Shown: positions 57,890 through 64,000 of the stretch, piece after piece | Layout of the letters: the number at the start of each line of letters is the position of its first letter | Numbering within the stretch: position 1 is the first letter of the stretch | DNA from: Cristatella mucedo | Lineage: Eukaryota; Bryozoa; Phylactolaemata; Cristatellidae | NCBI GenBank assembly: GCA_009760855.2 | Contig: WPIO01000047.1 | Span: forward strand, 1,917,501-1,981,500 | DNA length: 64,000 bases | Reading direction: 5' to 3' | Notes under the pieces: generated by a model | Database searches by the model: none | What the model was told of the DNA's origin: nothing | What the model saw: the letters and a program-made list of their open reading frames with translations, nothing else | Translations under genes and position numbers: made by a program

Positions 57890-60800
57890 ACATCTAAGAG
57901 GACCTCTTATTAATATACCCAAGCATTTCTTTATCCATCGCCCAATCACCAAACTCTCTTTCCCGTCTTACCGAGAGCGATCGGACATCTTCAGGTGAGA
58001 GAATAGAATCAGACAGTGATGAAGATTTCGCAGATAAAGATTCCAACTTCACAAGTAAATCTGAGGAGCAAAAGTTATATTTACTTACCAAAAAAATTAA
58101 ATCAAAGATCAGACCGGGTAATTTGTCTCAAACTGGCTCAATGATCTCTCTGAAGGAGTGCTACGAATCTCTTTACCTTAATGGTCACCAGGTGTGTAAT
58201 AAACCAGGCGGCCCATCTTTGAAATTATCTTTCTAATCCTTGCTTAATGCGAAATAAACCTCTAACAAGATGTGATATAATTAGAGAGAATAAATTGAAC
58301 CTTTTCGCCTTTATTGATACCTGGCTGAAATTGGCTAATTGCCAATTAACCAAGCATTAACGAGGCATTCCCAACTGGCTTCTCTATCTATCATTCAAAT
58401 TGATCAACAAAAACTGGTGGTGGAGTCAATATAATCGCACGCTCATCCTGAAATTTAATGCCGTTTTCAATTCCCTCAAAGCAGTCTTTCAAATTTTCAG
58501 TTTTAAGATCATCAACCAACACGTTTCCAATGATGGCAGTAATCAATTGCTCCCACCAACCATATCCTTCTGTATCTCAGATTTCTCTCAGCTCATTTTG
58601 ATTCTGTGTGAGATGATTCTTCTATAATTCGATCATCAATCGATCATTCCTCATGATAGGGGATTTAAAAAAATTCATTGTGATAACTTATCTGACGCCC
58701 TCTGCACTGCTTTTTGTGTAATTACTGACTCAATGTTTCTGATGGCTCATTTGCAGGGCCATACTCACATCAAGGATCACATAATCGGTCAAAACATCTA
58801 CAACTGCACACTACGATGGCCTATTACCACTAATTTCCTAGTTTGCTTATCTGACCTTATGCGGATGCCATGCAGTCTACAAACGTGTGCCATACTCTAC
58901 ATCCAAAGTCACTTGCGAATCGGAAAACCACAATACACGTGACATCGATGCTGTCCAAATTAAAATATCTTCTTGTTGCCTGCTGCTCAACCTCCTTCCG
59001 ACCTGTCATCGTTAATATAATGCGACAACGCGATAATAGTAGACATGCTTGGCGAGTTTGCATCTCTGATTAAGCTCACTGTGAATCCTCACCCAGAAGG
59101 TCTATGATTTACTGCAGACATTAAAAAAGCTAGTTCAACGAAGCATAAGCATTAAAAAGTTAATAAATATCAGTAAAGACTGTCCATTGTCAGGCATACG
59201 AGGACTACTATAGATCTTACCAATCAATCCTAGCAGAAGCGAGGTATAGCTTCTTTATAGAAATTTTTGAATGAAGCATGCAAGATCCAGAGATGCTGAT
59301 TTACCCATAACAAATGCTGACTGATGTATATGACCATTAATCTCCGTAACCGCTACCAGGTTAGCTCCTTACCTAGTGATCCTTTAGATGATCTAGTCTG
59401 TCGCTTCTCTAGTTTCTTTGTCAGCAGTAAAGGAAAAATCAGGAAGAACATTCCTTGGGTGGCAAAATCCTTTCTGGAATCATATCCTTCAATTCTTCGC
59501 AGCACCTCAATGTCTACATTCAAGGAGGCCACGAGTAACATCATCTCGGACTTTACATCAAAATCAAAAAAGACAATTAGTCCTGTAAACCCTACTCCTA
59601 CTGTCCTGCTTCAGGTCCTATCTCAGTGGGAGACTCCAGAGTACTAAGATGAATGGACAAAGATAATGCGAGAAAGCACTGAAGAATGAGGTACCTCAAG
59701 GCTCTCAGCTTGTACCCGTTCTTTTCACAGTTCATACCACCCCTCTCGCAGATTTGATTGTCGGGTATAACCAAGGCTTTCACTTCTATACACATGAAAA
59801 TCATTTGTACCTGTGCTTTGATCCTTCCTATACCCTCAATACATTGAATTCTCTCAACTCTCTTAGTGTATGTATCAATGAAATTCCCACATAGATAGTG
59901 GAAAACCTTTTTATAATTGAATAATAATAAAACCGACCAACTAGTCGGGGGAAAACGAAGTATGATTCAGAAATGGGAATGGTTAACGCTCACAATCAAG
60001 TCTGCTATAATATCTCCGGTTGATTGTGCACAAAATATACCGTAATTTTAGACTATACGTAGCAATTCGTTTCGATTTTATATGAAAAGTTAAACTGCAA
60101 CTTATACACTGCAAGTCAAATAATATCAAAAATGAAAACCGCTCGTTGTGTACCTATCTAAGTTTCTCAAATGATTAATATGGGATTAAATAGTTTATAC
60201 TATACTTTACGCTAGCTTAACATAAACTCTAAAATTTTAATTTCAGGCATGCAAGATGAAACTTGAGATGATGCAATGTATGAGAAAGTGATTCAGGCAT
60301 TCACAATGACTATCGAGATGTTGGCAGTGATACTGACGACAAGTTTCTTGCCGATTGTGATGATAACTGAAAATCCTTATTACTACAAAATTAACTAAAT
60401 AATCAGTAGTAATAGTTTTCAATTGAAGCTTATTTTAAGAAAATCTTTGTCCGTAAATTTAGAGTGTGAATTATTCCTGGGTGCGATTAATTATCTCAAA
60501 AATACGGCAATTTTTCTGTTCCAAAGTGACATTTTATAAGACGACCACATCAGCTCTACAATCACGTCAGCCTCCCGTTATTAGCAAAACATTGCTGAAA
60601 TTTCAGTTTGCTCATACAGGAATACTGAATCTAAAATGGTCCATGTATTTGCGACACCCCTTCTCGACTTCTGTAACTCACTGTTTGCTGGACCATCGGC
60701 TTCTGCAATCAGGCGCTTACTGCTGGTTGGACATCCTGCAGCTAGGCTTGTCTGTCGCGAGCGTCTCCGTTGCCACAATACACCACTTCTAGATGATTTG

Positions 60801-61310
60801 CACTGGCACCCAGTCAAGCAACGCATCGAATTCAAGGTTCTGTCACTCACTTTTAGGTTTCTTCATTTTTGGCTCTAGCCTAGCTATCAGATCTAATCCC
60901 CACCAGGCTAAGCATCGTACCACCACCTTTTCTGAATCGAATCGTTTAGCTCCACCTACTACTAACCTCAAATCATTTGAAAGCTTGGCTATGCCCCAAA
61001 GTCTGTAATTCCCTTCAGACTCGAGTCAAGACGTCCCCGACTTTACCACATTTAAAAACAAGCTAAACAACAGCTTTCATGATAGCACTTAGTGGGTTCA
61101 CGTCATTCGTCCTTTGTGTCCTTATGCATGCTGACACTGTTCGTGCTACCACCATAGTTACATGCTGACCATGAGCATTCATCTCTATGTTCTGCTTGTT
61201 TCCATTGAGCATGTCGTCACAAACCATTTGATTATGCTTACTTTGGAGCAAATAAAAAAGAGGCCATAAAGAGATCTGATGGTGCATTAAGAAATGTATT
61301 ATTATTATTA
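57890..61310 (+). mobile_element. LINE family A, longest copy (endonuclease, linker, reverse transcriptase, 3' end)
   Basis: Plus-strand element of about 3.4 kb. The endonuclease region lies near 58200-58850, with a TGGGV-type glycine cluster near 58410 and an IGDL core near 58660. The linker near 59324-59640 reads SLPSDPLDDLVCRFSSFF. Reverse transcriptase remains near 59690-59900 read LTVHTTPLADLIV-like residues, with YTHENHLYLCFD in place of the YADD box. C-terminal blocks lie at 60570-61090, and the 3' end with (TTA)n near 61295-61310. A gap of ordinary AT-rich sequence at about 60060-60520 interrupts it. Frames are broken at many points. The 5' limit is uncertain. Confidence 0.65.
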
Positions 61311-62499
61311 TACTTAAGTCTACCAGGTCCAAGATTGGGCTGCTGACACATCTTGGCTTAATGAGATCAACTTTTATTATGCAAGTTTGGGAAATTAACA
61401 GGTCAGAGATAGCGACAGAGATCTTTTTAAAAAATTTTTCGACGGCAAGACAGGCTGTGCTTTCACAATACTGAGGCCAGTCTATAGGAGGCTATAAATC
61501 ATCTGCTACCCTACTAAAGGGCACCTAGCCCCGAGAGCTAATCCAAGAGCCTCAAAATCACGCTGCTTCATGATGTAAACAAGTACCCAAATTTCCGTAT
61601 GATGCAAGCTGTGCACCTCAAAGACGAGAGTAGCATGTGTCATAACACTACAGCCGTGTCAAAATGTTGCTGATTGCTATGAAGTGAGACATGTGGTAAC
61701 TATGACTCGGAGGTTTTTGAAGACTTCAAAATGGTTTCATTCCTGATGGGTCGAAATATTTTTCCACGAAATCTCTGTTTTCTTAGCCTACGGAATAGCC
61801 GAGAAGCTTGGGCAAAATTTCAGAAAAGGAACAGGAGAAGGTTACAGCTGACTGAGTTCTCAAAAAGAAAATACAACGTCAAGAGCCGATAATAGACCAC
61901 CAAGAGGTTCTTATGTCAGTACATAGCATCAAAGTGCGTCTCATCAAGCAGATTTTCACTGCTCTATATAATGACGCGGAAGCTTTCAAGTAACTCCGAA
62001 ATGTGGTTGCAAAATAAACTGCCTGAAGCCAAGGTAAAGTTGGCATCTTCATCGGGCCAAGGATCAAGATGATTGTAGAGGTTGGAATTTTTTTAAAGGC
62101 GATGAACAGGACTATGAGCGTGGCTTGAAGCAGTCTTGTTGCAGAGGCTCGCGGTTTGCTGTTAGTACAATCAAAAAACTGAAAAACGTGATCAGCTAGT
62201 TCAGGCTATCCTTAATGACTATTCCAAAGTGTGATACAGAATTTCCGTCTAAGTTCATATCTCTCTGAAGCTAATCTTCCGTAATTTTTCAAGAAGACGT
62301 AAATCGTTCAGGTGATCAAGGCGCTTTCACTGGGATTAAATTGACTTGAAATTACTTGACAACTAATAAAAACATTAAACGCGTAAACGTGGTAGGACCA
62401 TGTTTGGGCGATTCATCTTCAAGAGAGATATTACTATAGCCATAAACATAGAATACCTGCTCATCGATCAACCCTTCGAAGTGGACATTTTATTTTGAC
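61311..62499. other. Unassigned region
   Basis: No supported gene. Short frames only. Confidence 0.3.
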
Positions 62500-63370
62500 T
62501 TCAGAGTACATGACACGTGTTTTTGTCTGTAACCAGAAAAGCCACAACAACTACGCGGATTTTACGCAGGAGATTTTTTGTGTAGCACAATCATAGCCTA
62601 CACGGCTTTTGCTACGCATTCGGTAGCCAGACGACTACACAACAGACACAAAAGAGAAAGTGAGAAGCTCATCTGAGTCAGGAGAGCAGTTTAGGTAGTG
62701 AGTAGCATGGCCGTAGCAACTCAGGACTGCTGAAAAGAATGTGCAATAGCCGGAAACGGAGTCGATGTCTCGTTGCATAAACATTGCGGAAGTTGATTCC
62801 TCAGCCTTGCAGACCATGCATTGTGACAGCTTCTGTCGCCAAAGGACTTCTGTCGGGGGAAAGGAACAGCAAATGTATTGTCCATCTAGGACATGAAAAC
62901 GCGAGGAACCTGAAACTGGTGCGGCAGTTCAGATAGTTATGAAGAAGCCAAGCTGTGGTGGGCCCTGTGGATCAGTGTAAGAACTTTTCTCTGTATCAGT
63001 TAAGTAACCGGCAGCCATAAAAGCTTTTTAAGCAAAGGAGACACATGGCCAAACCTAGCCTCGTAGACATATTCATGTCCAGCTGCAGCGGCACACTGCC
63101 TCTTTTCGGTAGCCCAGTCAAGAAGAAATTACACTAATATAGCCAAAAAAACTAAGCTGATTTTTAAATTCTCTGCAATCTACCGTGGAAGACAGGTCCC
63201 AAGCTTAGGTTGGGGTCAAAAGTGATGGATAGCTGTGGAGATAATCGTCTTAACTAGGCTCTCACAATTTAGGCAGCTGTCGATGGTGATGGTCGCACAA
63301 CAGCATCACCTATTAGAAGACCAAAGCCTTCTAGTCCGGTGACACGCTTAGGGTATCGGGTGGGCAGCAA
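62500..63370 (-). mobile_element. LINE family B 3' part
   Basis: The minus strand reads CTFFSAVLSCYGHATHYLN, the family B C-terminal peptide, near 62660-62740. The region 62860-63350 matches 1-545 in order and orientation: the GGAACAGCAAATGTATTGTC block, AAGCCAAGCTGTGGTGG, CCGGCAGCCAT and GTCGCACAACAGCATCACC. Confidence 0.7.
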
Positions 63371-64000
63371 TAGATGTGAATAATGATACGATGACTGTTC
63401 TTTCTTACTAAGTAAAGGCAAGAAGCGAATTTTTAATTTTATCATCGGAAATGAGTTAACTTACAGTTTGTCAAAGATGAGCGACTAAAGTAAAGTTCAA
63501 TTGGAATAATGACCAAATACTGTAGTTCTGAGGAATAATAAAGTAGGAAATAACACTTACGACCTACGTATTACGAGCGGTAATTACAAATCAGTAGAGA
63601 AAAGAACTAAGCAAGGTCACGTTATTGATAAGCTTACTATTTGCATGCATACAACCTCTCCATATGCTTAAAAGCTGTTTAAACCAAACATTTTGGATGG
63701 ACTTTGTGAATAACCTTATAGGAAGTATCTATGAACACCCTATGCAATATTAAGCGTATATCAAGCTATAGCATACAATTTAATCGATGATGAATTGAAA
63801 TGGAATCCTGCCACCAGAATAAATACAAATTTGAACGTAATGTCACATTTAGTGTTTGATACTTTTCTTTTAAAAACTTATAGACTCGCTGACGCCAGTA
63901 AAATCGCGACCTTAATATAATCTAGAGCTTTTGCACAAATGAAGCGTCGCTGCACTTATTTTCTTATCCTTTTCGGCCTTCCAACGTGTCGCATTATTGC
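63371..64000. other. Unassigned AT-rich window end
   Basis: No gene, repeat family or motif recognised. Confidence 0.3.

Overview
This is a window of invertebrate animal nuclear DNA. Genes are sparse and split by introns with GT/AG borders. Most of the sequence is decayed non-LTR retrotransposons (LINEs), tRNA-derived SINEs and microsatellites. No species can be assigned from the sequence. Several of the longest open frames begin at GTG rather than ATG, so they are exon interiors and not complete genes.

Four gene-like loci stand out. (1) 8154-14215, plus strand: three exons that read together as TM3 to the C-terminus of a GPR157-like seven-transmembrane receptor. The exon or exons for TM1-TM2 were not found. 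Intron 1 holds a small inverted copy of part of this gene's own exon. (2) 38114-41885, plus strand: one 3.8-kb exon for a serine-rich, proline-rich protein made of repeats of about 160 residues, each with a polyproline tract and an EALxRRFRSM-type helix followed by an acidic patch. (3) 54488-55585, minus strand: a probable last exon whose protein carries two protein phosphatase 1 docking motifs, RVxF type and SILK type. (4) 17737-18432, minus strand: a long basic frame cut by one TGA. A fifth weak candidate is a last exon at 43354-43510, minus strand.

Layout. 1-4.5 kb: a LINE family B element with a family A tail inside it, then a SINE and a second B fragment. 4.5-8.1 kb: GC-rich unassigned DNA. 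8.1-14.8 kb: the receptor gene, with microsatellites beside its splice sites. 15.4-15.8 kb: a GA/GACAGA tract. 16-21.4 kb: a LINE B fragment, the interrupted frame, a degenerate telomere-like array and a G-rich minisatellite. 21.4-37.3 kb: a LINE graveyard with copies on both strands, including a foldback at 35.3 kb. 37.9-41.9 kb: the repeat-protein exon. 42-54 kb: more LINE and SINE remnants. 54.5-55.6 kb: the candidate phosphatase-docking protein. 56.4-63.4 kb: the best-preserved family A copies and a family B copy that resembles the start of the window.

LINE family A looks CR1/L2-like: an endonuclease domain, then reverse transcriptase, then a conserved 3' end with an AAAGCGCCTAGAAAGAGATT-type core and a (TTA)n tail. 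Family B is a second non-LTR family, with its own endonuclease, reverse transcriptase and 3' end. No rRNA gene, CRISPR array or intact transposon was seen. Family names come from reading motifs by eye, not from a search.
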